A DNA stretch of 64,000 bases from UBA4582 sp013204195 (lineage in GTDB: Bacteria > Pseudomonadota > Gammaproteobacteria > Pseudomonadales > Azotimanducaceae): positions 7,418 through 71,417 of the forward strand of contig CAWUUH010000001.1 of assembly GCA_963925735.1 (NCBI GenBank), written 5' to 3'. The notes under the pieces are model-generated. The model had not been told where the DNA came from. It made no database searches and saw only the letters and a program-made list of their open reading frames with translations. The position numbers were made by a program, and so were the translations under genes. Of the stretch, positions 51,785-61,206 are shown in pieces (positions within the stretch are counted from its first letter, which is position 1; every line of letters starts with the position of its first letter).

Positions 51785-53419
51785 GTGAAACAAACAGACT
51801 ATATTATTATCGGAGCCGGTAGTGCCGGCTGTGTGCTCGCCAACCGTCTTTCTGAAGATGGCGCCCATTCCGTTCTGTTGCTGGAGGCGGGTGGCCGCGA
51901 CAATAATACCTTTATCCATATGCCCGCGGGTTTTGCCAAACTGGTCCCCGAGGCGAATGATCACAATTACGGATTTGAAACAGAAGCCGAGCCAAACCTG
52001 AATAACCGCAATCTATACTGGCCCCGTGGTCGAGGTTGGGGTGGATCGTCTGCCATTAATGCGATGGTTTACATTCGGGGTAATGCCTGGGACTACGATC
52101 ACTGGAGTCAGCTGGGTAATACCAGCTGGTCTTATGAGAGTGTGTTGCCCTATTTTAAACGTGCCGAGAATTTCTCTGGTGAGGGTGATCAGCAATATCA
52201 TGGTCATGCAGGTCCGTTGCACGTCAAAAAGTCCGACCGTACCGATGACATATTGCTGGATAAATTCGTGGAAGGTGGTGCTCAAGCAGGATTTCCCCTC
52301 ACCGAGGACTTCAATGGTCGGCAGCAGGAAGGTTTCTCCCGCTATGAACATACGATCAAAGGTTCAAAGCGAAACAGTGCGGCGGGTGCCTATTTACATC
52401 CGGTCCTTGATCGACCGAACCTGGAGACTCAAGAGAATGTCACCGTCGACCGTGTCATTTTTGAGGGCAAAAAAGCTGTCGGCGTCGAATATCTGGTGGC
52501 GGGAGAAAAGCGGGTGGCCAGGGCTAACAAAGAAGTCATTCTTTCTGCGGGCACGCTGAACTCACCCCAGATTCTGCTGCGCAGTGGTGTGGGTGCGCCT
52601 GCAGATATTACGCCTCATGGCATAGCGATGGTGCATGACTTGCCGGGTGTGGGACAAAACCTGCAGGATCATCTGGGTGTTGTCAGTCAGTTTGCCTGTA
52701 CGCAGCCAATCACATTGCATCGTTCAGCGGTGTGGTGGCGTACCGCCCTGGCTGGGATTAAGTATCTGCTGTGGGGCACGGGAGATGCATCCTACCCACC
52801 TACCGCTGGTGGCGCCTTTATTAAGTCGCACCCCGATAAGGCCTTGCCGGATATGCAATTACACTATGTGTCGGCGGCGATGGCCGATACGCATGGACGG
52901 GCAGGTATCACGCCGGAGCATGGTTTCTCGAGTATCGTCTATGGTTGTCGGCCCGAGAGTCGGGGCTATTTGACCCTAAAGAGTGCCGACCCTGCGGACG
53001 CGCCGGCACTGCACCCGAACTACTTGTCGGCGGCACAAGATATCGTTGATCTGCGCAATGGGTTTCGAGAGACGCGACGAGTCTTTATGCAAAAGGCCTT
53101 TGATGATTATCGCGGCCGGCAGCTCAAGCCGGGCCCAGAAGTTGATATTGATGATGATGCTCAATTAGACGAGTGGATTAAGGCGACGGCGGAGACCCTC
53201 TACCATCCCGTTGGAACCTGTAAGATGGGCAGTGATGCCATGGCGGTAACTAACGAGCATGGTCAGGTGCATGGTCTGGAGGGCTTGCGTGTGGTTGATG
53301 CATCATTGATGCCGACGCTGATTGGCGGCAATACCAATGCGCCGGTGATTATGATGGCGGAAAAAATCTCTGACCATATTCTGGGGCGAGGTTTTCTAGT
53401 GGCCGAAAATCCGCAATAG
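51785..53419 (+). CDS. GMC family FAD-dependent oxidoreductase
   Basis: The 544-residue protein has the FAD motif IIGAGSAGC (8-16) with LLEAGG, the GMC signature GRGWGGSSAINAMVY, and the C-terminal catalytic part LYHPVGTCKMG with SLMPTLIGGNTNAPVIMMAEK. The layout is that of choline dehydrogenase and AlkJ-type alcohol dehydrogenases. It oxidises an alcohol to an aldehyde, passing electrons to a quinone. The ribosome site before the ATG is weak. It diverges from the M20 peptidase gene. Confidence 0.92.
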   Translation: MKQTDYIIIGAGSAGCVLANRLSEDGAHSVLLLEAGGRDNNTFIHMPAGFAKLVPEANDHNYGFETEAEPNLNNRNLYWPRGRGWGGSSAINAMVYIRGNAWDYDHWSQLGNTSWSYESVLPYFKRAENFSGEGDQQYHGHAGPLHVKKSDRTDDILLDKFVEGGAQAGFPLTEDFNGRQQEGFSRYEHTIKGSKRNSAAGAYLHPVLDRPNLETQENVTVDRVIFEGKKAVGVEYLVAGEKRVARANKEVILSAGTLNSPQILLRSGVGAPADITPHGIAMVHDLPGVGQNLQDHLGVVSQFACTQPITLHRSAVWWRTALAGIKYLLWGTGDASYPPTAGGAFIKSHPDKALPDMQLHYVSAAMADTHGRAGITPEHGFSSIVYGCRPESRGYLTLKSADPADAPALHPNYLSAAQDIVDLRNGFRETRRVFMQKAFDDYRGRQLKPGPEVDIDDDAQLDEWIKATAETLYHPVGTCKMGSDAMAVTNEHGQVHGLEGLRVVDASLMPTLIGGNTNAPVIMMAEKISDHILGRGFLVAENPQ

Positions 53420-53513
53420 GATAATGCCGGTATTGCTTCCAGCATTGCTGGCAGGGTTGAGAGGCTGTTGATGTGCGCCGGTGGTGTTGAATCCACCGAG
53501 CGCTCAAGGGCTC

Positions 53514-54236
53514 TTAGAAATTTTCTTTGAAGGTCCGCAGATCTAGTTCATGACTCCAGGCCGTTTTGGGCTGTTGGTAAAGATACATATAGGCCTGAGC
53601 GATACCGTGCAGGCTCACCAGGCCGTCTTCACCGGCGCGCTCAGCGAATTGTGGCACACCCTTAATGATTTTTTCACCGGCAATGCCGCCATCAATCACC
53701 ACATGGGCAACATGAATGCCCTGGGGCTGAAATTCCCTCGCCAGACTTTGGGCCATGGCGCGCAACCCGGCTTTCGCAGCGGTGAACGGCGCAAATCGAG
53801 GTTTGCCGCGCATCGACGCGCTGGCGCCGGTAAACAGCAAAGTACCTTCCTGGCGATCTTGCATGACTTTGAGGGTTTCTCGAGCAAACAAAAAACCACC
53901 GAGGGTGCAGACCCGCCAGCATTTCTCGAAAAACTCAGCTTCCATGGTGAGGAAATCACCGTTGAAGTTATTGCCGGCGTTGTAAACCGCAAGGTCAACG
54001 GGACCGATAGCCTCGGCCTGGCGAATCAGATTGATCACTTCGGCCTCTACCGTGGCGTCGCAGACTATCGCGGTGGCCTGGCCACCGTTCGCTTTCACCT
54101 GGCTGACCACAGCATCGAGCTTGGCCTGCGTGCGGCCAGCCGCGATAACATGCAAACCCAGTTTGGCGGCATAGTTGCAGAGGTAGCCGCCGACGCCTTC
54201 AAAGGGTCCAACGCCAATAATAATCGCTGTTTTCAT
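53514..54236 (-). CDS. Short-chain dehydrogenase-like protein with Phe in place of the catalytic Tyr
   Basis: The 240-residue protein has an SDR fold: nucleotide loop GVGPFEGVG (8-16), YNAG (85-88), GASASMRG with the catalytic serine region (137-144). The active-site YxxxK is replaced by F151-T-A-A-K155, so the usual tyrosine base is missing. The lysine and serine are kept. This pattern occurs in a subgroup of SDR-like proteins; it may bind nucleotide but act slowly or through another residue. It converges with the GMC gene. Confidence 0.83.
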   Translation of the reverse strand: MKTAIIIGVGPFEGVGGYLCNYAAKLGLHVIAAGRTQAKLDAVVSQVKANGGQATAIVCDATVEAEVINLIRQAEAIGPVDLAVYNAGNNFNGDFLTMEAEFFEKCWRVCTLGGFLFARETLKVMQDRQEGTLLFTGASASMRGKPRFAPFTAAKAGLRAMAQSLAREFQPQGIHVAHVVIDGGIAGEKIIKGVPQFAERAGEDGLVSLHGIAQAYMYLYQQPKTAWSHELDLRTFKENF

Positions 54237-54354
54237 GGAATGTTCCTCTCGAGTTTATCGCTAAGTGGAGATGTTGATGAATTCCTTGGTTGGATGTAGC
54301 GCGTGCAAGCCAGCCATGGGCCGGCCAGATCAAAATCCCCGCCGACCCATGTTG

Positions 54355-55515
54355 TCAGATCGATAAATCCTTCAAATTGTAGTCACGAATGACTTGCTCG
54401 AACATGGCATTGCTATACCGGTACTGGTCTTCCAGGCCAATAAAAGGCTGATACTGATAACGTCGCGCTGCTGGGTAATGTTGGGCGCGAGCATCTATGG
54501 CAACGGTGATCACGCTGGATCGCTGAAAAATACGTTGCTCATCGTAGATCTCATTGGACTTCTGGGTCAGCGCACCGCGGGCGCCGAGCACCGATCGCCG
54601 TCGATGAAAGCCAAATGTCATAGAGACTCGAATATCTGCAGAGGTGTTAGCGAAGGACCCGTGGAGCATTTGTCGGTTAACAATGGTGACGTCGCCGGCC
54701 TTGCAGGTCAGCGGCACAGCGCCGGGTAACTGGTCAGATCCGTGATGCTCGGCCACTAAAGCCTTGATATCGACTCGGCCCAACTTGTGGGTGCCTGGCA
54801 TCACCCACAGACAGTTGGCGATGGTGCTGGGGTACAACTGCACCTGGAAGTTGAAGCCGTGGATGCCTTCGTCCCAGTTCGGCGAATCCCAATGGGTGAC
54901 GCCATCTTGATGCCAGGAAACCGAACCCCCAAGGCCGGGCAGCTTGACGAAGGTGGCATCATTATAAGGGACAAAATCTGCGCCATTAATGCCCTCGGCA
55001 ATGGTGAGCAAGTCGGGATGACCATACAAGCGCAATCCCGACGGCATGGTTTGGCACATACCCCCCATGATATGCACCACTTCTTTGGGTGCATCGGCGG
55101 CGGCGCTCGGTTCACGCATGCGGGTTGGGTGGCGGCCGCCCAGTAAGTCGGTACCGCCCCAAGGATCTGATAGCGGTTTAACGAAGGAGTAGGGATTTTG
55201 TTTGAACTCGGTGCCAAACGCGGGCCGGCCTTGGTTGTCTAACTGCGCGCCACGGCCCGTGGGTGCATGGTCAAGCAAAAAGTCGATGTCGGCGCGCAGG
55301 GCGGCAATCTCATCATCAGCAATCACGTTGTCGAAAACATAGAAGCCGTGCTGCCAATAGGCCGCCAGTATGTCGGGATGCAGCTTACCGTGCGCGTCGA
55401 GTAACAAGGGCCCGCGATTGCCGATTCTGTCGCGTAGCGCTTCGCCCTGGCGCTGATACGCTGCCATAGCCGCGTTATATTCCAGCGCCGTGAATGTGCT
55501 TTCGGTCTCGGTCAT
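54355..55515 (-). CDS. Phytanoyl-CoA dioxygenase (PhyH) family protein
   Basis: The 386-residue protein has the PhyH/2-oxoglutarate-Fe(II) dioxygenase pattern: HQD (H202, D204) as the first two iron ligands, His285 (RQMLHGSF) as the third, and Arg296 (DIRVSMTF) for 2-oxoglutarate. It is longer than average, with an N-terminal extension. The family hydroxylates phytanoyl-CoA or other small molecules, including secondary metabolites. It reads with the SDR gene (118-base gap). The substrate is unknown. Confidence 0.88.
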   Translation of the reverse strand: MTETESTFTALEYNAAMAAYQRQGEALRDRIGNRGPLLLDAHGKLHPDILAAYWQHGFYVFDNVIADDEIAALRADIDFLLDHAPTGRGAQLDNQGRPAFGTEFKQNPYSFVKPLSDPWGGTDLLGGRHPTRMREPSAAADAPKEVVHIMGGMCQTMPSGLRLYGHPDLLTIAEGINGADFVPYNDATFVKLPGLGGSVSWHQDGVTHWDSPNWDEGIHGFNFQVQLYPSTIANCLWVMPGTHKLGRVDIKALVAEHHGSDQLPGAVPLTCKAGDVTIVNRQMLHGSFANTSADIRVSMTFGFHRRRSVLGARGALTQKSNEIYDEQRIFQRSSVITVAIDARAQHYPAARRYQYQPFIGLEDQYRYSNAMFEQVIRDYNLKDLSI

Positions 55516-55693
55516 CGGGGCTCCCAGATGTTGAGTGAAGACAGGAGTGTACTGTGGATGGACTGAGAGTCTAGGGTAAAATTCTGTAAAAATCGGTAAA
55601 AGTTGTCTGTGGAATCCGTGTTTAATGGCGAAGCATTGACCCAGAGATTTATAGGTGGTTAATTCTGCTTAACCGCAAACAGGCAAGCGCGAA

Positions 55694-56491
55694 ATGACCG
55701 GCACCCAAGACGAAGATCAGTTCAGAGATTACAGTAGCCGTGAATCGATGCAGGGCGCTGATCCTGTTGCCGAGTTTTATCGGCTGAACCACAAATACCA
55801 GACCCTGGCATTTGCGCGCGCGAAGATCGAACAATATGGCGCCTTGAGTCTGGCTCGCATGGGTATTTGGCAAGCCTGTGAACTGCTCAATACCCTCGTC
55901 GATGACAGTGATCCCGATACGAGCCTGTCGCAAATTCAGCATCTGTTGCAGACCGCCGAGGCCATTCGTCAGGCCGGTCATCCACGCTGGTTTCAACTCA
56001 CCGGTTTGATTCACGATCTGGGTAAAATCCTGTGTTTGCATGGCGAGCCTCAATGGGCGGTCGTGGGCGATACCTTTCCGCTGGGTTGTGAATTTTCAGC
56101 CGATATCGTGTATGCCGATTTTTTTGCGGCAAACCCGGATCAAATGAATCCCGAATATCAAGGCCAGTTCGGCATCTATGCCCCCGAATGTGGTTTAGAC
56201 GAGGTGACAATGTCCTTCGGTCACGATGAATATCTTTACCGAGTGACTCGCGCCTACCTGCCCCTTGAAGCCCAATATATTATCCGCTACCACAGTTTCT
56301 ACAGCGCGCATTCCGCCGGCGCCTATGATTATTTGATGAATGCTCAAGACCGCGAGCTGTTTCAATGGGTCAAACTGTTTCAGCCTTTTGATCTTTACTC
56401 CAAGGCGCATGCGCCGCCAGATATCGAGCAGCTGAAAGACTATTACCAAACCCTGATAGCCGAGTTCTTTCCGGCCACGATTCAATGGTAG
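55694..56491 (+). CDS. miox: myo-Inositol oxygenase
   Basis: The 265-residue protein aligns from FRDY to the C-terminus with eukaryotic MIOX. All six di-iron ligands can be placed: His83 (QHLLQTAE), His107 and Asp108 (LIHDLGK), His177 (GHDEY), His200 (RYHSFY) and Asp233 (FDLYSK). MIOX cleaves myo-inositol with O2 to D-glucuronate. It is typical of animals, plants and fungi and sparse in bacteria. No iol genes are seen nearby. The crotonase gene follows 58 bases later on the same strand. Confidence 0.9.
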   Translation: MTGTQDEDQFRDYSSRESMQGADPVAEFYRLNHKYQTLAFARAKIEQYGALSLARMGIWQACELLNTLVDDSDPDTSLSQIQHLLQTAEAIRQAGHPRWFQLTGLIHDLGKILCLHGEPQWAVVGDTFPLGCEFSADIVYADFFAANPDQMNPEYQGQFGIYAPECGLDEVTMSFGHDEYLYRVTRAYLPLEAQYIIRYHSFYSAHSAGAYDYLMNAQDRELFQWVKLFQPFDLYSKAHAPPDIEQLKDYYQTLIAEFFPATIQW

Positions 56492-56549
56492 CGGCCAAGG
56501 TAGACCGGCCCGTCGAACTAAATAATTTATACCTAAGAGGAATGATCCA

Positions 56550-57350
56550 TTGAGTCACTATGAAACCATCAGTATCGAAAAGAAAGGCCAGGTTGATTGG
56601 CTGACACTGAATCGCCCGGAGTCGCTGAATGCCATTAATACGCCGATGGTCACCGAGTTGCGAGACTATTTTGGTGGTCTGAGCGAGGACCCCGAAACCC
56701 GCATTGTAGTGATGAAGGGTGCGGGTCGCGCGTTCTGTGCCGGTTTAGATATCAAGGCTTCCCAGTCAGGCAACTTTGAGGCGCCGTTCAGTGGCGGCAT
56801 GGGTTTTCAAGGCTATCTCGCCGAGGTGTATATCCGTATGCGACGCTGTCCACAGCCGATTATCTCGCTGGTTCAGGGCGCGGCTTGTGGTGGTGGGTTT
56901 TCCTTTGTGCTGGCCTCGGATATTCGAATTGCCGGCGAATCAGCCCGTATGAATGCGGCCTTTATTCGGTTGGGCTTGTCGGCCTGCGATATGGGTTCCA
57001 GCTATTTTCTGCCGCGCCTGGTGGGTACCTCTGTCGCTTCCGAGCTCATGTTGACGGGGCGTTTTATCAATGCCGAAAGGGCCTTGCGCACCAACCTGGT
57101 CTCCGAGGTTGTGCCTGATGATCAATTGGATGCGGCCGCTCAGTCCTATATTGACGATATGCTCGCCACTTCGCCGATGGGCTTGCGCCTTACCAAGGAG
57201 GGTTTGAACATCGCCATTGATGCGGCGGGCCTGGAAGCGACCATGGCGATCGAAAACCGAAATCAGCTCATGTGCTCGCGCACCAGCGACGCAAAAGAAG
57301 GCATGCGTGCATTTCTGGAGAAGCGGCCGCCACAATACACAGGGCGTTAA
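56550..57350 (+). CDS. Enoyl-CoA hydratase/isomerase (crotonase) family protein, TTG start
   Basis: The 266-residue protein starts at TTG 56550, with AAGAGG 9 bases upstream; no in-frame ATG fits. It has AFCAGLDIKAS (61-71) and GAACGGGFSF (110-119) as oxyanion segments. At the catalytic position the sequence is LSACDMGSSYFLPRLVG with Asp147 instead of the hydratase glutamate, so isomerase or another crotonase reaction is possible. It converges with the rhodanese gene, with 7 bases between the stops. Confidence 0.87.
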   Translation: MSHYETISIEKKGQVDWLTLNRPESLNAINTPMVTELRDYFGGLSEDPETRIVVMKGAGRAFCAGLDIKASQSGNFEAPFSGGMGFQGYLAEVYIRMRRCPQPIISLVQGAACGGGFSFVLASDIRIAGESARMNAAFIRLGLSACDMGSSYFLPRLVGTSVASELMLTGRFINAERALRTNLVSEVVPDDQLDAAAQSYIDDMLATSPMGLRLTKEGLNIAIDAAGLEATMAIENRNQLMCSRTSDAKEGMRAFLEKRPPQYTGR

Positions 57351-57357
57351 TGCCTGA

Positions 57358-57957
57358 TTAGGGTTTATTCGCCGCTTTGTCTGGGTACTTGAGTAGGCGC
57401 TTCCAGTACCAGTTGTAGGGATGGACCTTGTCCGTTGTGCCGTTGGCATTAACCAGTGGTTTTGACTCGTTGTGCCAGCGAAAGATTCCGCCGATCATAT
57501 TGGCGGGTGGTTTGATGGGGTTCAGTGGGCGAATCTGGCGGGCGATGGCCAATGCCAAGGCCGTTGAGCGGCGCCCGACGGAGCAATAGAACACCGCTTG
57601 TTTAGTTTTCAGTAAGGGTGCATAGGCCGCAAAAAACGCCTCGGCTGTAGTCTCGGGATCTAGCCGAATGGCGCCGGTTAAGTGACTGACAGCAAATTCC
57701 TCGGCGCCGCGGGTGTCAAATAAAACCAGGGTGGAGCTGCCGGCGGTCAAGTCGTCGAGCACAACGCGGTTGCTGATCTGTTGGATGTCATGGTCTGCGA
57801 TCAGCGTCTGCTCGATTTTCTCGAGCGCGTTCTCGGCTTTGACTGCCCCGGGTAGTGCAAGCGTGATCATTAGTGCTGGGATCATCAGTATTGGTCGCAG
57901 CAGCGCGCGCCATAATGGCAGTGTGTTCAAGTTGGTTTTTTCAGGTCGGCGGTACAT
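57358..57957 (-). CDS. Rhodanese-domain protein, exported or membrane-anchored
   Basis: The 199-residue protein has a basic N-terminus followed by a hydrophobic segment (LRPILMIPALMITLALPGAVKA), which is a signal peptide or membrane anchor, and one rhodanese domain. LVLFDTRGAEEFAVSHLTGAIRLD is the domain's first half, and the active-site loop is C125-SVGRRS in AVFYCSVGRRS. It would act on sulfur compounds in the periplasm. It differs from the GlpE-type gene near 3.4 kb, which is soluble. It converges with a crotonase gene. Confidence 0.85.
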   Translation of the reverse strand: MYRRPEKTNLNTLPLWRALLRPILMIPALMITLALPGAVKAENALEKIEQTLIADHDIQQISNRVVLDDLTAGSSTLVLFDTRGAEEFAVSHLTGAIRLDPETTAEAFFAAYAPLLKTKQAVFYCSVGRRSTALALAIARQIRPLNPIKPPANMIGGIFRWHNESKPLVNANGTTDKVHPYNWYWKRLLKYPDKAANKP

Positions 57958-58142
57958 GGGTGGACAGGGCCTCAGGCAGCTGATGCTATCCTATGCAATA
58001 GGTTCTCACGCGTCGACAGCCCGGCGACAAAACGGCGATAAAGCCTCGGCATGAACATTGAGCGAAATTCGGCCAATGTCCATGCCGACTAAGTTGCGGC
58101 CGGCGCAGGGGTCACGTAAAGTCTGGGTTTTGGAAGATTCTT

Positions 58143-58625
58143 ATGCCCAGACTAATGATGACTGTCATGCTGGTGCTGGCACTGACCGCGTGCAACCCGA
58201 AAGATCGACGGCCGGGCACTTGGCTGTCCGGTGATTTAGTCGAGACCCCGATCAGTGATTGGTCTTTTACTGATGATTATCAGGAAGTGTTTATTGAGAC
58301 GCATCCCTGGTATGGCATTCCGTTTTCAGTCACGGTGGTGATGACCACCGTCAATGGCAACATTTATTCGCCGTCGATCTATAGTGAACCGGCAGTGTTC
58401 CCGGGCAACAAATATTGGAATAAAGTGGTGGCCGATAATCCATCGGTGTTCGTACAGATTGGCGATAACCTTTATCCAAGGCGGGCGCGGCTGGTCACTG
58501 AGGCGGCAGAATTCGAGGCCGCCTTTGAGGCTCTGGCCGTCAAGTATCCCTTTTGGCGGAATGCCAAAGATGATCCTGAGCAGCGCCCAGCTTTCGCCCT
58601 GATCTGCATGGATGAAGTCATCTAG
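58143..58625 (+). CDS. Small lipoprotein of unknown function
   Basis: The 160-residue protein has a signal with lipobox LTAC (Cys17). The mature part includes FVQIGDNLYPRRARLV and FWRNAKDDPEQRPAFAL, suggesting a compact alpha/beta domain of the pyridoxamine-oxidase-like (split barrel) type, but I cannot name the family with confidence. It is probably in the outer membrane. The P450 gene follows 87 bases later, behind a hairpin. Confidence 0.65.
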   Translation: MPRLMMTVMLVLALTACNPKDRRPGTWLSGDLVETPISDWSFTDDYQEVFIETHPWYGIPFSVTVVMTTVNGNIYSPSIYSEPAVFPGNKYWNKVVADNPSVFVQIGDNLYPRRARLVTEAAEFEAAFEALAVKYPFWRNAKDDPEQRPAFALICMDEVI

Positions 58626-58646
58626 CGCGAGATGCGTTTGATAACC

Positions 58647-58662
58647 GCCTCTTGATAGAGGC
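58647..58662 (+). terminator. Hairpin after the lipoprotein gene
   Basis: GCCTCT (58647-58652) and AGAGGC (58657-58662) form a perfect 6-bp stem with the tetraloop TGAT, 21 bases after the stop. No clear T-run follows, so termination is uncertain; it could alternatively be a processing or attenuation site ahead of the P450 gene. Confidence 0.4.
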
Positions 58663-58712
58663 AGGCCTTTGATGAAAGCCGTTTTTGCGCCAGACCAACC
58701 AGTGAGACGACG

Positions 58713-60059
58713 ATGACGAATCATGTATTACCGCTTGAGCCGATCCCGCTTGAGCCAATCAAATCCGGGTTTCTGAAGTCTATGCGGCTAATGAAGCAGA
58801 GCTACAATAGCCCGCTGGAACATGGCCAAAATCTGCGACGAGAGCACGGCAATGCAGTCATGCAAAAAGTCGGCAAGATGCGCATCGTCCACCTTTTCGG
58901 TGCCGAGGCGCACCGTTTGTGCCTAATGAACCCAGGGCAGATATTCTCGAATAAAAAAGCCTGGGATATGATCATCGGGCGTATTTTCCCCAATGGCTTA
59001 ATGCTCCGCGATGGCGACGATCATCGCTATCATCGACGGCTCATGCAGGCAGGCTTTAAGAGCAAGCCCATGCAAGGGTATCTGGGGCAAATGATTCCCC
59101 AAGTGCGTTCGGCGGTCAAACAGTGGTCAGTGAAGGCCGATGGCAAAATGCTCGCTTATCCCGCCTTCAAGCAGATGACCTTGGATCTCGCCGCGACGAT
59201 TTTTCTTGGCATGGATTTGGGTGACGATGCGCGCAAAATAAGTCGCGCCTTTGAGGCCACCGTGGCGGCCTCGATGCCGCGAATTCCGATGGCGATTCCT
59301 GGCACCCTGTTGTGGAAAGGGATTCGTGCTCGGCAGACCATGTGTGACTTCTTTCTGCCGCAGGTGGCTGAAAAGCGCTTGGGTGACGACCAGGATCTGT
59401 TTTCCCTGTTATGTCGGGCAACGGACGAAGAGGGACAGGGTTATACGGATCAAGAGATAGTTGACCATATGATTTTCCTGATGATGGCGGCCCATGACAC
59501 CACTACCAGTACCTTGACGAGCATCACCTATGCACTGGCCCGGCACCCGGAATGGCAAGCGCGCCTTGAGCAAGAGCGGCAGTCCCTGGGCGTTGAGGCC
59601 TTGGCCTATGCCGACCTAGACAAGATGGTGGAAGCCGATTGGGTGATCAAGGAAGCGCTGCGTATGTATCCGCCGCTGTCGACCTTGCCGAAGTTCAGTA
59701 ATGAAGCCTTTGAATATGAGGGTCACCTAGTGCCGGCCGGTGCCATGGTGATGACCTATCCGATACACACCCATTACATGACGGAGTATTGGGATAAGCC
59801 CCGTGAGTTTGATCCCCTGCGCTTTAGTCCAGAGCGGGCTGAGCACAAGCGCAACGCCTTTAGTTGGGTGCCCTTCAGTGGCGGCGCGCATATGTGCATA
59901 GGTCTACATTTTGCGGATATGCAGATCAAGCTGGTGCTGTTTGAAATGCTGAAAAATTTCTCCTGGTCCGTGGCCGAGGGCTATGAGATGCCAGTACAGC
60001 AGTCGCCTATCTCTAAGCCTCGAGATGATTTGCCGATTGACTTGCTGCCTAAAACCTAG
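58713..60059 (+). CDS. Cytochrome P450
   Basis: The 448-residue protein has all key P450 elements: I-helix AAHDTTTS with the acid-alcohol pair, EALR (E314, R317; ExxR), and the haem loop FSGGAHMCIG with Cys395 as the iron ligand. Length is normal for a soluble bacterial P450. Substrate is unknown; genes around it (fatty acid hydroxylase, monooxygenases) suggest hydrophobic compounds. No ferredoxin gene lies next to it, so the electron donor is elsewhere. Confidence 0.93.
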   Translation: MTNHVLPLEPIPLEPIKSGFLKSMRLMKQSYNSPLEHGQNLRREHGNAVMQKVGKMRIVHLFGAEAHRLCLMNPGQIFSNKKAWDMIIGRIFPNGLMLRDGDDHRYHRRLMQAGFKSKPMQGYLGQMIPQVRSAVKQWSVKADGKMLAYPAFKQMTLDLAATIFLGMDLGDDARKISRAFEATVAASMPRIPMAIPGTLLWKGIRARQTMCDFFLPQVAEKRLGDDQDLFSLLCRATDEEGQGYTDQEIVDHMIFLMMAAHDTTTSTLTSITYALARHPEWQARLEQERQSLGVEALAYADLDKMVEADWVIKEALRMYPPLSTLPKFSNEAFEYEGHLVPAGAMVMTYPIHTHYMTEYWDKPREFDPLRFSPERAEHKRNAFSWVPFSGGAHMCIGLHFADMQIKLVLFEMLKNFSWSVAEGYEMPVQQSPISKPRDDLPIDLLPKT

Positions 60060-60223
60060 CGGTTTGGCATCCAATCAAGCCGGTGAATGATCGGCCGGCG
60101 AGCCAGTCAGGAGCGGTAAGATACTGCCGACGGCGCAATTTAACGTATCGCGGCGGGCGCCTATTGATGGCCTTGTGGCTTTGCGTTTCGATTCCTAACC
60201 GTACAAAAAACAGTTGGTAAAAC

Positions 60224-61066
60224 ATGAAGGTAGACCTCCACTGTCATAGTTTTTTCTCTGACGGCAAGCAATCACCAGATTTTCTCGTCAACAGAGCGAT
60301 TGAAAATGGGCTGACTCATCTCGCGATTACGGATCACGACTGTACTGATGGCCTGGATGCCATCACCGTTGGCACGGCTGAAGTCTCTATTGTCCCGGGC
60401 GTCGAAATATCCTGTCACTGGAATGCCCAGGAGATTCATGTGGTGGGACTGTTAGTGGATCCTGCTGACGATGACTTGCGCCGACTATTAACTGCGCAAC
60501 AACTATCTCGCAGGCAGCGTATTCAAGCCATCGATGCAAAACTGGCGGCGGCAGGTACAGTGGGTCTGAGTGCCTACCTCGAAGGCCTGCCGTGCGTGGC
60601 GGGCACCCGTAGTCATGTAGCGGATTTTCTGGTTGCCCAGCAGGTGTGTAAAAGTCGGCAGAAGGCCTTTAAAACCCACCTGAATAAACGCGGAAAAATC
60701 TATGTTAGTGCGAATTGGTGCGATTTGGCTGACGGCATCGCGGCGATAAAGGCCGCGGGCGGCATCGCGATTATCGCCCATCCAGGTCGCTATGCGCTGA
60801 ACAAGACTAAGCTCGCCATGCTGGTAGATGACTTCAAGGCGGCGGGCGGTGAGGCGTTGGAGGGTACCTATTCGAGCATCGACCCGCTGATGAGAAAGCA
60901 TCTGCGTGACTTGGCTATCGCCCGATCGATGTATCTCTCCGTCGGCTCTGACTTCCACGATGCCGGCGCCCAATGGACCGACATCGGTAAATTCCCAGTC
61001 CTGGATTCCATCGCCCTGACGAGCGCGATCTGGTTACATCCACAGTGGCAGGCAAGGTATGCCTAG
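60224..61066 (+). CDS. rnm: PHP-domain nuclease, RNase AM (YciV/TrpH) type
   Basis: The 280-residue protein has the PHP metal-binding motifs DLHCHSFFSDG (4-14), ITDHDCTDG, GVEISC, IIAHPGRYAL and GSDFHD. This order and the length match E. coli YciV (RNase AM), a 5'-3' exoribonuclease that trims rRNA 5' ends and oligonucleotides. It is cytosolic. It stands alone between the P450 and acyl-CoA dehydrogenase genes. The symbol follows the E. coli homologue by recalled similarity. Confidence 0.88.
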   Translation: MKVDLHCHSFFSDGKQSPDFLVNRAIENGLTHLAITDHDCTDGLDAITVGTAEVSIVPGVEISCHWNAQEIHVVGLLVDPADDDLRRLLTAQQLSRRQRIQAIDAKLAAAGTVGLSAYLEGLPCVAGTRSHVADFLVAQQVCKSRQKAFKTHLNKRGKIYVSANWCDLADGIAAIKAAGGIAIIAHPGRYALNKTKLAMLVDDFKAAGGEALEGTYSSIDPLMRKHLRDLAIARSMYLSVGSDFHDAGAQWTDIGKFPVLDSIALTSAIWLHPQWQARYA

Positions 61067-61206
61067 GTTCGATTCTTGTGGCTTGAGTTGTTTGACGCGA
61101 TCGGTTGAGGGCAGTTGATGCCACTTCTTTTAAAAACTTTCAGCGAGTTGACTCGGCTGGTGCGGATGCAGTAGCTTGAGGACAAATAGACCGAAGAGGA
61201 CAAGCC

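Noticed and set aside
53434..53456. Hairpin CCAGCA/TGCTGG between the GMC and SDR genes as terminator
   Set aside because: Stem is short once a loop is allowed (4 bp) and no T-run follows on either strand.
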